Assembly (NCBI GenBank): GCA_002347685.1 | Contig: DDWS01000008.1 | Coordinates: 1-64,000 of the forward strand | DNA: 64,000 nucleotides | Direction: 5' to 3' | Source of the DNA: Syntrophaceae bacterium UBA2280 | Lineage (GTDB): Bacteria > Desulfobacterota > Syntrophia > Syntrophales > Smithellaceae | The notes under the pieces: generated by a model | What the model saw: the letters and a program-made list of their open reading frames with translations, nothing else | Told to the model about the DNA's origin: nothing | Database searches by the model: none | Program-made: the position numbers and the translations under genes | Shown: positions 15,729 to 23,458 of the stretch, one piece after another | Layout: each line of letters begins with the position of its first letter | Numbering within the stretch: the stretch's first letter is position 1

Positions 15729-16952
15729 ATGCCCAGAAAACTCGATCCGACAGACAAATACTACATCGATAATCCCGGACGCGTCAAGGCGATCCAGGCC
15801 GAAATGCACAAACGCGGTATTGACGTGTATCTCGGTTCGCGCATACGCACCATGAGCTTTGTTATGGATACGTTTTGCCCATGGAGGAGTTACATCATTA
15901 TCCCCCCCGAAGGGCAGCCAATCTATTTTACGTTTGTGGTCGACGCGCTGCGCATAGGAGACGAGACATGGCTCGACGGCGACCATGTCCGTGCCTACGG
16001 CCCCATGGGCGGCATGGATCAGATCTCCGCCATCACGGATTATATAAAAGATGAAATAGGGATTAAAAAAGGCCGGCTTGGGTATGAGGACGGAATTTCC
16101 GCATACACAGCCGAAGGAAATCTCTCCCACTGGGAATACACTCATTTTAATGACGCTCTGCCCGGCTTTGAGTGGGTAAACGCCCACGATATTGTCGATG
16201 CTCTTTCGCTGATCAAGGACAAAGGAACCATCGAACGTTTTCGCACCGCGTCGCTTATTGTTGACGAAGGACATAAAGCGGCGCGCGCAGCTCTCGAAAA
16301 CGGCGGCTACAAGGGAATGACGGAAACTGTTATTGCCGGGATTGCCGCGCTGGCGATGCGCAAAGCGGGAAGTGTGTCAGAATGGAATTTTGCGGGGCTG
16401 AATGAAATATCAAGCGGATACCGCACCGGACTGGGGGCCTGCACGCCTCCGACCACCAAAGAGATAAAAGCGGGCGAGCCGCTGATGCTGGATTTTCATG
16501 CAATGTTTAAACTGGCGCTGGGCGATCACTCGCATAATTATCTGATCGGGCCGGCGACAAAGCGTCAGCGTTGGCACGCGGATAATTTTGTGGCGATTAT
16601 TCAGAAGGTGCTTGATAACTACCGCGCCGGCACCACGCCGGGAACACTTGCCGCGATGATGATGGATTACGCCGAGTCGCGCGGCTGCGGGGACTTTATT
16701 CAGCCCGCGTGCGAACACGGCATCGGTCTTTTCGGCGACGAGTGGCGCATTGGCGCGGTTGTTAATCCGGATCTTCCCTATTGGACGGATCAGGACCACG
16801 TTTATCAGGAAAATGAGGTGGTGGTTTGCGCCATGCAGTACGCCGCGCCGGAAGAAGATATCGGTTTTCGCTATGAAAATGATATTGTCATTCTCAAAGA
16901 CGGTTGCGAGGTGATGTCAAAATATCCGCTGGGTATCGAAGAGATTGCCTGA
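15729..16952 (+). CDS. M24-family peptidase/creatinase-like protein with altered metal site
   Basis: A 407-residue two-domain pita-bread protein: creatinase-like N-terminal domain (about 1-165) and M24 catalytic fold (about 170-407). Active enzymes of this family bind two metals through D, D, H, E and E. Here the first four positions read MLDFHA (Asp), LGDHSHN (Asp), CEHGIGL (His), then VVVCAMQY where EPG-type motifs carry the first Glu, and RYENDIVIL (second Glu present). The missing Glu suggests a metal-independent enzyme like creatinase, or an altered specificity. The start at ATG 15729 follows GGAGGC and the SCP2 gene closely. Substrate unknown; Xaa-Pro dipeptidase is the default annotation. 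Confidence 0.8.
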   Translation: MPRKLDPTDKYYIDNPGRVKAIQAEMHKRGIDVYLGSRIRTMSFVMDTFCPWRSYIIIPPEGQPIYFTFVVDALRIGDETWLDGDHVRAYGPMGGMDQISAITDYIKDEIGIKKGRLGYEDGISAYTAEGNLSHWEYTHFNDALPGFEWVNAHDIVDALSLIKDKGTIERFRTASLIVDEGHKAARAALENGGYKGMTETVIAGIAALAMRKAGSVSEWNFAGLNEISSGYRTGLGACTPPTTKEIKAGEPLMLDFHAMFKLALGDHSHNYLIGPATKRQRWHADNFVAIIQKVLDNYRAGTTPGTLAAMMMDYAESRGCGDFIQPACEHGIGLFGDEWRIGAVVNPDLPYWTDQDHVYQENEVVVCAMQYAAPEEDIGFRYENDIVILKDGCEVMSKYPLGIEEIA

Positions 16953-17056
16953 TCTGCCCGGATGTCATAACAGCGCGGTGATCGTAGCGGCATTCGGCGT
17001 GTTCCTGTCCAATTCAGCAACTGCCTTCAGGCCGGGGGCCGGTTAATGATTTTCCG

Positions 17057-17076
17057 ATTCCGGCCTTCGCCGGAAT
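17057..17076. repeat. REP-like GC hairpin
   Basis: ATTCCGGC (17057-17064) and GCCGGAAT (17069-17076) form a perfect eight-pair stem with a CTTC loop. Short extragenic palindromes of this form are common in proteobacterial genomes. It is the only clear element in the 320-base gap 16953-17272, where I see no coding sequence. Confidence 0.5.
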
Positions 17077-17272
17077 GAACCGTATTGACCAATCATCAAG
17101 GACCGAAATTTCTTTGTATATGCCGCAAGCGGTTGCGTGCCGGCATCCATTCCCGAGCCCGGTACCATACCCGATTCGATTATTCTATTGAAGGCAAATG
17201 ACCGTAAAAAGAGGATCGAGGAAAATTTAAAATGTAATCAAGAATATTGACCGATCCATCAGGCATGATTCA

Positions 17273-17872
17273 TTAGAACTGGATAACGGTTTTAAGAATG
17301 AAATTAATATCATTCCAAAGCGAATAATTATCAATATACTCGATATTGAGACGAACTTTTTCCGGCCAGATCACATTCCGGTTGTATTTCTCCGGGTCTG
17401 GCTGCAAAGCCAGGATTTGTTCTTCATCTTTAAATTTTAAAGTCGCTGGACCGGTGATTCCCGGCCTGATACTCAACAGGATACGATCCCTGCCTCTCAG
17501 ACGGTCCGCAAAACCAGGAATGTCCGGTCGGGGACCGACAAAGCTCATCTCCCCTTTTAAAACATTCCAAAGTTGCGGTAGTTCGTCAATCTTGGTTTTT
17601 CTCCAGAATTTTCCAATCCTGGAAATACGGGGATCATCTTTCGTCGTCACATGTGTGTTATATCCATCTATATGACGCATGGTTCTGATTTTTACAATTT
17701 TAAAAAGCCTTCCCTCCCTTCCGACCCGGTCTTGTAAGAAAAATCCGCTTCTGCCGGTTTCCAGTCGGGCTGTGAGGGCGGCCAGCACAATTAGCCAACC
17801 CAAAAGCAGAAGGCCCACAACTGACAGGGTCAAATCAAATGACCGTTTTTGAATACGATGAAAAAGAGTCAT
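17273..17872 (-). CDS. Sugar transferase (polyisoprenyl-phosphate glycosylphosphotransferase)
   Basis: A 199-residue initiating sugar-1-phosphate transferase that loads the first sugar of a surface polysaccharide onto undecaprenyl phosphate at the inner membrane. It begins with the positively charged start and single re-entrant hydrophobic helix of small monotopic PGTs (KRSFDLTLSVVGLLLLGWLIVLAA). Conserved blocks follow: FFLQDRVGREGRLFKIVKIRTM, TRHDDPR-like segment TKDDPRISRIGKFWRKTKIDELPQLWNVLKGEMSFVGPRP, and PGITGPATL. The catalytic Asp-Glu (KIDELPQ) is present. It starts two bases after the stop of the sulfotransferase gene, so both form an operon for a possibly sulfated glycan. Confidence 0.9.
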   Translation of the reverse strand: MTLFHRIQKRSFDLTLSVVGLLLLGWLIVLAALTARLETGRSGFFLQDRVGREGRLFKIVKIRTMRHIDGYNTHVTTKDDPRISRIGKFWRKTKIDELPQLWNVLKGEMSFVGPRPDIPGFADRLRGRDRILLSIRPGITGPATLKFKDEEQILALQPDPEKYNRNVIWPEKVRLNIEYIDNYSLWNDINFILKTVIQF

Positions 17873-17874
17873 GA

Positions 17875-18738
17875 TTATCTTATTTTTTCATACCACTCAG
17901 ACATTGTGGGTTCTACAATGGCATTCAACCGGATAAGGTCTTCTTCGGATATGTTTTTTATGAATTTGCCCACGTGATGAGGTGCCACATGAACCACTGA
18001 TCGCAAGATATCTTTTTCGGGTATTTCCGCACCGATAAAACGAAGGATCTCTTTCATTTCACGTGCCGGATCCTTAACGAAGTGTTCATATTGCATTTTG
18101 TACACTCTGCTTTGATCCAATTTGAAAAGATCACGGGCGGCCGTTTCGACACACTCGCGCCACTGTTTTCCACAAACTTCCAGCAATGTGTCCTTCCTGA
18201 GATCATTCATCATGCCTGGATAGAGAGGCCCCCAGAAAGCCAGGCGCTTCTCTTCGGACAAGAGCTTTTGCAAACGGTTCATAAAATAGCGGATCCCATA
18301 ATAGGGCATATCACTCGGAGGCACATACCGGACCTTTTTAAAAATGTATCTGAGTTCAAGTGAAGCTTTCCATCGCTGTATCGCGGAGCAGGCCGCGTCT
18401 CTTCCGTCCCTGACGATGAAAATGTATCTGGCATGCGGGAATACGGCATTTAAGAAAGGCACTTTCAGACTGTTGGCACAGGTTTTTTCCACCACATAGT
18501 TGGCCTTGGATACTTTCTCCAGCTTTTCAAAGGACCGGACAATAAACTGCTTTACCTCCGGTCTGGCCTCAAACTCCGTAAAGCGGTCACTGGGGTGCCG
18601 TATGTTGCCATGCCGCCATATGTAATTTATTTCATCGCAGGGCCACGTCTCAAAACCGTTCATCGAGCAGAGACTGTCCCGCAACATGTTTGTTCCGGAT
18701 CGACCCGCACCTACAATGATAATTGGTTGATGTTTCAT
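17875..18738 (-). CDS. Sulfotransferase family protein
   Basis: A 287-residue cytosolic sulfotransferase-type protein that would transfer sulfate from PAPS to a carbohydrate or lipid. The 5'-phosphosulfate loop IIIVGAGRSGTNMLRD is at the N-terminus, and the 3'-phosphate loop FIVRDGRDAACSAIQRW follows at about residue 125. Start at ATG 18738 is chosen because the fold begins there; a TTG at 18780 would add 14 residues. It is the first gene of a two-gene operon with the sugar transferase, so the acceptor may be a polysaccharide precursor (inference). No PAPS synthesis gene is in the window. Confidence 0.82.
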   Translation of the reverse strand: MKHQPIIIVGAGRSGTNMLRDSLCSMNGFETWPCDEINYIWRHGNIRHPSDRFTEFEARPEVKQFIVRSFEKLEKVSKANYVVEKTCANSLKVPFLNAVFPHARYIFIVRDGRDAACSAIQRWKASLELRYIFKKVRYVPPSDMPYYGIRYFMNRLQKLLSEEKRLAFWGPLYPGMMNDLRKDTLLEVCGKQWRECVETAARDLFKLDQSRVYKMQYEHFVKDPAREMKEILRFIGAEIPEKDILRSVVHVAPHHVGKFIKNISEEDLIRLNAIVEPTMSEWYEKIR

Positions 18739-19110
18739 GCTCAATTTATTCAGTTTATGTCCCGTTGCTACAAAAAGCAAAACGTATATTTATATTTATA
18801 GGCATTACCAAATTACAAGTCAAGACATATAAACCCGCTGCAGACAGCGGTATGGAAAAAGCCTTTATTCTTGAATTGAATTATTCAGTCGACTAAAGTA
18901 TCAAAAACAAAAAGTCGGATCACAAAGCCGGGTACCGTAACCAAACTGAAAGGGTGACCAGGCCTGCGCCCCTTTCCTTAAGCACAGCAAAAAGCGGACA
19001 TACCATGTGCTACAAAAATAGACTTTTCTGTTTGCTACGAACAGGAATAATCAACAATCGGCTAAACGGTTATCGGCTGCGGCTTGGTATTTCATGATGT
19101 CCGCCATTGG
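18739..19110. other. Intergenic, no clear gene
   Basis: Upstream region of the sulfotransferase gene. It is AT-rich near 18790-18900, and I see no strong promoter, hairpin or long reading frame. Confidence 0.4.
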
Positions 19111-19233
19111 ATGGGACGCATGATCGGAAAGATTTTCAGCGTGCGCGGGAAGTACTCCTACAGGTGCATTTGCGCCGGCAAGAAAGAATTGTTTGTGTGT
19201 CTGAAGCGCAGCTGTCGTCCGTTTTCGCAGTAA
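19111..19233 (+). CDS. Possible small cysteine-containing protein (40 aa)
   Basis: ATG 19111 opens a 41-codon frame ending in TAA 19231-19233, with a second in-frame ATG at 19120. The product is basic (theoretical lysine/arginine-rich) and carries CIC, then two further cysteines near the end (VCLKRSC). Third-position GC is high, as in the real genes around it, and a strong hairpin follows 14 bases after the stop. No clear ribosome site is visible. It may be a real small protein or part of an untranslated RNA. Confidence 0.3.
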   Translation: MGRMIGKIFSVRGKYSYRCICAGKKELFVCLKRSCRPFSQ

Positions 19234-19246
19234 TTTAGTTGTGGAC

Positions 19247-19272
19247 CCCGGGGGAAGCGCTCCCCCGGGTTT
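19247..19272. terminator. Bidirectional GC-rich terminator hairpin
   Basis: CCCGGGGGA (19247-19255) pairs perfectly with TCCCCCGGG (19261-19269) over an AGCGC loop, followed by TTT on the plus strand. It lies between the stop of the rubrerythrin-like gene (minus strand) and the possible small gene (plus strand), so it could serve both. Confidence 0.6.
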
Positions 19273-19283
19273 ACGGTTTTGAT

Positions 19284-19802
19284 TTATTTAAGTCTTGCTT
19301 CCGAGAGGTGCAGGTGGTCGGTTTCGATGTCCACCAGGGATGCAAATATCTGTTTGATCCTCGGATGATCCGCCTCGGAGGCCGCCTTGCGGTAGAAGTC
19401 GATGGCCCGGGTTTCTCTGGCGTGAGATTCTTTCAGGTTTTCGACATTTTCCGTGTGACAGGCATCCGTTCCCGGTGCGATGGCGCCCAGCTTAAGCACT
19501 TTTCTCCAGATGGAGGCGTGTTCTGCCTCGATTTTGCCTAATGTTTTGAACAAAATCTTCCCTTCCGGATCATTGGTTTCATTGGCCGCGCACATATAGA
19601 AGGCGGAATTGCTGATTTCCACCTGCAGAGCGTGCTCAGCATGGGCGCGATCCTTCGCGGTCAGATTGATATCGAAGTTCACTTGCGCCTCTTTGGCTTC
19701 TTTGATGTACTCGACGTGCGCCCCGCAAAACGGACAGTTGGGCGGGGGATTAAACCCGATATAGCCATCGCCGCATATTTCGCATCGGTATAATTTAGCC
19801 AT
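19284..19802 (-). CDS. Rubrerythrin-like protein with N-terminal rubredoxin domain
   Basis: A 172-residue non-haem iron protein for peroxide reduction. The rubredoxin-like iron site is at the N-terminus (YRCEICGDGYIG and NCPFCGAH), the reverse of classical rubrerythrin order. A ferritin-like four-helix bundle follows, with diiron ligand segments AEHALQVEISNSAFY, IEAEHASIW, ESHARETRAIDFY and DIETDHLHL. The start ATG at 19802 has AAGGAA upstream. It is the most downstream gene of the minus-strand block perR-katG-rbr-small gene-this gene, which defines a peroxide-defence cluster. Reverse-order rubrerythrins are known in anaerobes and often accept electrons directly from NADH:rubredoxin systems. 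Confidence 0.85.
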   Translation of the reverse strand: MAKLYRCEICGDGYIGFNPPPNCPFCGAHVEYIKEAKEAQVNFDINLTAKDRAHAEHALQVEISNSAFYMCAANETNDPEGKILFKTLGKIEAEHASIWRKVLKLGAIAPGTDACHTENVENLKESHARETRAIDFYRKAASEADHPRIKQIFASLVDIETDHLHLSEARLK

Positions 19803-19850
19803 GAATTTTCCTTTCTTTGATGATCTTTTGCTTTCCACAGACCGTGAAGA

Positions 19851-19952
19851 TTACAGTATTCCCGCGCAGTCACCGTGGCCGCCTCGATGGGGGTGCACTT
19901 CGATGATATGGCCGCATCCATCACATTTAAAAGCTTCGTTTCTTTTTGCCAT
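19851..19952 (-). CDS. Miniature rubredoxin/desulforedoxin-like protein (33 aa)
   Basis: A 33-codon frame from ATG 19952 to TAA 19851-19853, with an AGGACGG ribosome site at normal spacing. The product begins MAKRNEAFKCDGCGHIIEV, which resembles the first iron-binding half of desulforedoxin or the N-terminal domain of desulfoferrodoxin (CxxCG then a hydrophobic strand). A histidine/glycine-rich segment HPHRGGHGDC follows, so the second half supplies only one further cysteine plus histidines, rather than the usual CCG. It may be a metal site with mixed Cys/His ligands, or a decayed desulforedoxin. It lies between two rubrerythrin genes on the same strand. Confidence 0.6.
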   Translation of the reverse strand: MAKRNEAFKCDGCGHIIEVHPHRGGHGDCAGIL

Positions 19953-19983
19953 GATGAACCGTCCTGTTTTTTATGTGTTGTTA

Positions 19984-20481
19984 TCAATCCACTTTTTTAA
20001 ACACCTTGCCTTTGGCGCCGCAAACCGGGCAGGTCTCCGGCGCTTCTTTTTCTGCTGTGAATCCGCAAACCGGGCAGACGTAGTAGCTGTAGGCTTCCTG
20101 TGCGCCGTCAAGATTGTCCAGCGCCTGCTGATAGAGGGCGGCATGAATCTTTTCCACTTCGTTGGCAAAAACAAAAGATCGTTCTGCATCTTTGTGGCCT
20201 TCCGCTTTGGCCGCTTCGATCATTCCCGGATACATGCTTTTGAACTCGTGGGTTTCTCCGGCGATGGCCTCCTCAAGGTTTTCCTTCGTGGAACGAATGC
20301 CCTTCATTGCCCTTAAATGGGCGTGGGCGTGAACGGTTTCCGCTTCCGCGGCCGCCCGAAACAGTTTTGCGGCCTGGGGAAATCCTTCCTGATCGGCCTT
20401 CGCCGCAAAGGCCAGATATTTACGGTTCGCCTGTGATTCTCCGGCAAAAGCTTCTTTCAACGCGTCTTCTGTTTTTGACAT
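19984..20481 (-). CDS. rbr: Rubrerythrin
   Basis: A 165-residue peroxide reductase of the anaerobic cytoplasm, start ATG 20481 behind GGAGG. The N-terminal ferritin-like diiron domain shows AFAGESQANRKYLAFA, AAEAETVHAHAHL, AIAGETHEFKSMYP and ANEVEKIHAALY, each giving the expected Glu or Glu-x-x-His ligands. The C-terminal rubredoxin domain has CPVCGF and CPVCGA pairs binding one iron. Domain order and length are those of classical rubrerythrin. It follows katG by 30 bases on the same strand and should be in the PerR-controlled transcript. Confidence 0.93.
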   Translation of the reverse strand: MSKTEDALKEAFAGESQANRKYLAFAAKADQEGFPQAAKLFRAAAEAETVHAHAHLRAMKGIRSTKENLEEAIAGETHEFKSMYPGMIEAAKAEGHKDAERSFVFANEVEKIHAALYQQALDNLDGAQEAYSYYVCPVCGFTAEKEAPETCPVCGAKGKVFKKVD

Positions 20482-20511
20482 AGTTTTTATCCTCCATTTG
20501 ATTTATTTGCA

Positions 20512-22710
20512 TTATCCCAGATCAAATCGATCCAGGTTCATGACCTTGTACCATGCCGACACAAAATCGTTGACGAACTTTTCCTGGGCATCTGCGCAGG
20601 CATAGACTTCCGCGATGGCACGAAGCTGCGAGTTCGCGCCGAAGATCAGATCAACGCGGGTGGCGCTCCACCGGGGGGCACCCGTCTGGCGGTCGAGTCC
20701 TTCAAATACGTCTTCGTCAATGGCTAACGCTTTCCATTCGGTGTCCATGTCCAGCAGATTCACAAAGAAGTCGCAGGTGAGCGTTTCGGGCCGCGTGGTA
20801 AAAACGCCATGCAGTGAGCCGCCGAAGTTCGCACCCAGCACGCGCAGGCCGCCGATCAAAACGGTCATCTCCGGCGCGGTGAGTGTGAGAAGCTGCGCTT
20901 TGTCCACCAGCATCTCCTCGGCAGATACGGCGTATTTGGCCTTCTGGTAGTTGCGGAAACCGTCGGCTTTCGGCTCAAGGACGGCAAAGGAGGCCACATC
21001 GGTCTTCTTTGGCGAAGCGTCCATCCGTCCCGGCGCGAAGGGAACCGTTATTTTGTAACCGGCATTTTTCGCTGCCTGCTCAATACCCGCCGAGCCGCCC
21101 AGAACAATAAGGTCGGCAAGCGATACTTTTTTGTCGCCTGACTGCGAGCTGTTGAAGGATTTCTGGATGCGCTCCAGGGCCTTGAGGACTTTTGCGAGCC
21201 TGGCCGGCTCGTTGACTTCCCAATCCTTCTGAGGCGCAAGCCGGATGCGAGCGCCGTTTGCGCCGCCACGCATGTCGGAGCCGCGGAAGGTGAAAGCAGA
21301 CGCCCAGGCGGTTGAAACCAGCTCCGACACGGAAAGGCCGGATGCCAGGATTTTGCCTTTAAGGGAGGCAGCATCCGATTTGTTGATCAGTTTATGATTG
21401 ACGGCCGGAATCGGGTCCTGCCAGATCAGTTCCTCTTTGGGGACTTCCGCGCCAAGATAGCGGGATCGCGGGCCCATGTCTCGGTGCGTGAGCTTAAACC
21501 ACCCGCGGGCGAAGGCGTCGGCGAATTGATTGGGATTCGCCAGATAACGCCTGGCGATCGGCTCGTAGATCGGGTCGAAGCGAAGCGAGAGGTCCGCCGT
21601 GGTCATCATCGGGCGGAGCTTCTTCGACGGATCATGCGCGTCCACAATCATGTCTTCGTCTTCCACATCTTTAGCCAGCCACTGATGCGCACCGGCAGGG
21701 CTTTTGACCAGTTCCCACTCGTATTTGAAAAGCACTTTCAGATAGCCCATGTCCCATTTGATGGGGTTGGGCTTCCAGGCGCCCTCGACACCGCTTGAGA
21801 TCGTATCACCGCCTTTGCCACTGCCGAAGCTGCTTTTCCAGCCGAGGCCCTGTTGTTCGATAGGCGCGCCTTCGGGTTCGGGTCCCACATGGGTTGCGGA
21901 GCCCGCGCCGTGACACTTGCCAAAGGTATGCCCGCCTGCCACCAGCGCGACAGTTTCTTCATCGTTCATGGCCATGCGCGCGAAGGTCTCGCGAACATCA
22001 AGGCCGGACGCGACCGGATCGGGGTTGGCGTTGGGGCCTTCGGGGTTCACATAGATCAGTCCCATCTGCACAGCGGCGAGCGGGTTTTCCAGGTCGCGTT
22101 CGCCGGAGTAGCGGTTGTCGCCCAGCCATTTGTCTTCCGAGCCCCAATAGATATCTTCTTCCGGTTCCCATACATCCACGCGCCCGCCGGCAAAGCCGAA
22201 GGTCTTGAATCCCATCGATTCGAGCGCGCAGTTGCCGGCCAGGATCATCAGATCGGCCCAGGAAATTTTCTTGCCGTATTTTTGTTTAATCGGCCACAAA
22301 AGCCTGCGGGCCTTATCGAGATTGACGTTATCCGGCCAGGAGCTTAGCGGCGCCAGTCGCTGAGAACCGGATCCCGCGCCGCCGCGGCCATCGCCCATAC
22401 GGTAGGTACCGGCGCTGTGCCAGGCCATGCGGATAAAAAGAGGTCCGTAGTGACCCCAGTCGGCCGGCCACCACTCCTGCGAGTCGGTCATGAGCGAGTA
22501 GAGATCTTTTTTAATGGCGCTGAGGTTTAGTTTTTTAAATTCTTTGGCGTAGTTGAACGCCTCATCCATCGGGTTGCTAAGCATTGAGTGTTGATGAAGT
22601 ATTTTGAGATTCAACGTGTTGGGCCACCAGTCGCGGTTCGATGTGCCGGAGCCGGAAATGGGTTTACGCATCCGGCCCGTTACAGGGCATTTGCTTTCTT
22701 CGGTCATCAT
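20512..22710 (-). CDS. katG: Catalase-peroxidase
   Basis: A 732-residue bifunctional haem catalase-peroxidase, two fused peroxidase domains. The active N-terminal domain has the distal RMAWHSAGTYR, with the Trp and His needed for catalysis, the tyrosine of the Met-Tyr-Trp adduct in GLIYVNPEGPN, and the proximal haem ligand in VAGGHTFGKCHG. The C-terminal domain is the usual non-haem copy. Start is ATG 22710 with AAGGAGG six bases upstream. It lies downstream of the perR-like gene on the same strand and upstream of rubrerythrin; the leader carries a candidate Fur/PerR box at 22781-22791. KatG in an otherwise rubrerythrin-type anaerobe suggests exposure to oxygen at interfaces. Confidence 0.97.
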   Translation of the reverse strand: MMTEESKCPVTGRMRKPISGSGTSNRDWWPNTLNLKILHQHSMLSNPMDEAFNYAKEFKKLNLSAIKKDLYSLMTDSQEWWPADWGHYGPLFIRMAWHSAGTYRMGDGRGGAGSGSQRLAPLSSWPDNVNLDKARRLLWPIKQKYGKKISWADLMILAGNCALESMGFKTFGFAGGRVDVWEPEEDIYWGSEDKWLGDNRYSGERDLENPLAAVQMGLIYVNPEGPNANPDPVASGLDVRETFARMAMNDEETVALVAGGHTFGKCHGAGSATHVGPEPEGAPIEQQGLGWKSSFGSGKGGDTISSGVEGAWKPNPIKWDMGYLKVLFKYEWELVKSPAGAHQWLAKDVEDEDMIVDAHDPSKKLRPMMTTADLSLRFDPIYEPIARRYLANPNQFADAFARGWFKLTHRDMGPRSRYLGAEVPKEELIWQDPIPAVNHKLINKSDAASLKGKILASGLSVSELVSTAWASAFTFRGSDMRGGANGARIRLAPQKDWEVNEPARLAKVLKALERIQKSFNSSQSGDKKVSLADLIVLGGSAGIEQAAKNAGYKITVPFAPGRMDASPKKTDVASFAVLEPKADGFRNYQKAKYAVSAEEMLVDKAQLLTLTAPEMTVLIGGLRVLGANFGGSLHGVFTTRPETLTCDFFVNLLDMDTEWKALAIDEDVFEGLDRQTGAPRWSATRVDLIFGANSQLRAIAEVYACADAQEKFVNDFVSAWYKVMNLDRFDLG

Positions 22711-22780
22711 CTGTCCTCCTTTCGTTGTAAAACGGGTAAACGTTTTTTGGTGTTGTTCCGTTCTCGTTTGCTTCTACTCT

Positions 22781-22791
22781 GGAATGATTCT
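22781..22791 (-). promoter_or_regulatory. Candidate Fur/PerR box upstream of katG
   Basis: The plus-strand sequence GGAATGATTCT matches nearly all of the 5-1-5 palindrome GGAATnATTCC that also precedes the perR-like gene. The AATnATT core agrees with the published PerR box core. It lies about 71 bases before the katG start codon. Confidence 0.5.
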
Positions 22792-22813
22792 TGATTAAAA
22801 ATAAAAACTTTTC

Positions 22814-22840
22814 AACCTGCAACTTTTACCGCAGGTTTTT
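22814..22840. terminator. Hairpin between perR and katG
   Basis: AACCTGC (22814-22820) pairs with GCAGGTT (22831-22837), flanked by T tracts on both strands. It can act as a terminator or attenuator downstream of perR, so katG probably also has its own promoter. Confidence 0.6.
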
Positions 22841-22867
22841 TATGTCGCCTGCCGCCGGATTAGAAGA

Positions 22868-23302
22868 TTAGTCGGGTCGTTTCAGGCAGTCGCGGCAATA
22901 CCCGTGTAATTCCATTCGGGTATCGGTGACGACAAAACCGGATTTACGGGCGATGTCTTTTGGTTCAAGAGGCGCAGGAATGTCGTAGTCGGCAATCGTT
23001 CCGCATCGTTTGCAAATGAGATTAATATGATCGGAAAGATCGACATCGTAACGGTTTTCCATCCGGTCGAATTCCAGTTCTTTGATCAGGCCGTTTTCGG
23101 AAAATTCCTTCAGCGTCGCGTAAACGGTCGAAAGACTCACACGCTTTGCTTTTTTGCGGGCCTCGGTGAAGATCAGCGTGACGCCCGGATGCCTGTCACA
23201 GTTCTCCACCAGAACGTCGATGATTGCCAGACGCTGCGGTGTGAGTTTCAGGCCTTTTTCCTTTAATTGACCGATCAGGTCTTCCTTAATGTTTATTTCC
23301 AT
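22868..23302 (-). CDS. perR: Fur-family peroxide regulator (PerR-like)
   Basis: A 144-residue metal-dependent repressor. The winged helix spans about residues 10-90, with LKLTPQRLAIIDVL, the recognition helix SLSTVYATLKEFSENGLI, and the regulatory metal site around DLSDHINLICKRCG. The structural zinc site is formed by CKRCG and the C-terminal CRDC. PerR and Fur cannot be told apart by domain architecture alone, but the direct linkage to katG and two rubrerythrins argues for peroxide sensing. The start at ATG 23302 overlaps the ribosome site with a palindromic box (23306-23316), implying autoregulation. Confidence 0.85.
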   Translation of the reverse strand: MEINIKEDLIGQLKEKGLKLTPQRLAIIDVLVENCDRHPGVTLIFTEARKKAKRVSLSTVYATLKEFSENGLIKELEFDRMENRYDVDLSDHINLICKRCGTIADYDIPAPLEPKDIARKSGFVVTDTRMELHGYCRDCLKRPD

Positions 23303-23305
23303 TTC

Positions 23306-23357
23306 GGAATCATTCCAGTTTGGTTAATACTTAATCCAATCAGCCATTCCTTGTCAA
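23306..23357 (-). promoter_or_regulatory. perR promoter with two candidate Fur-type boxes
   Basis: On the minus strand TTGACA (plus-strand TGTCAA, 23352-23357) is the -35, and the -10 falls in the near-palindrome GGTTAATACTTAATCC (plus strand 23322-23337). A perfect 5-1-5 palindrome GGAATcATTCC lies at 23306-23316, just before the start codon. The latter is shared with katG. Confidence 0.55.
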
Positions 23358-23385
23358 GTGTTTTTTTGCGCGCCTGATTCTGCTA

Positions 23386-23414
23386 TTGACTATCTTTACT
23401 TCGAAGATCATAAT
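23386..23414 (+). promoter_or_regulatory. Promoter of the penicillin acylase-like gene
   Basis: TTGACT (23386-23391) and CATAAT (23409-23414) are separated by 17 bases, 45 bases before the start codon. It is divergent from the perR promoter, and the two promoters share one intergenic region. Confidence 0.65.
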
Positions 23415-23458
23415 CACGTACCATTCGATTGTAATCCGGGCGTTGAAGGGAGGGGCAA

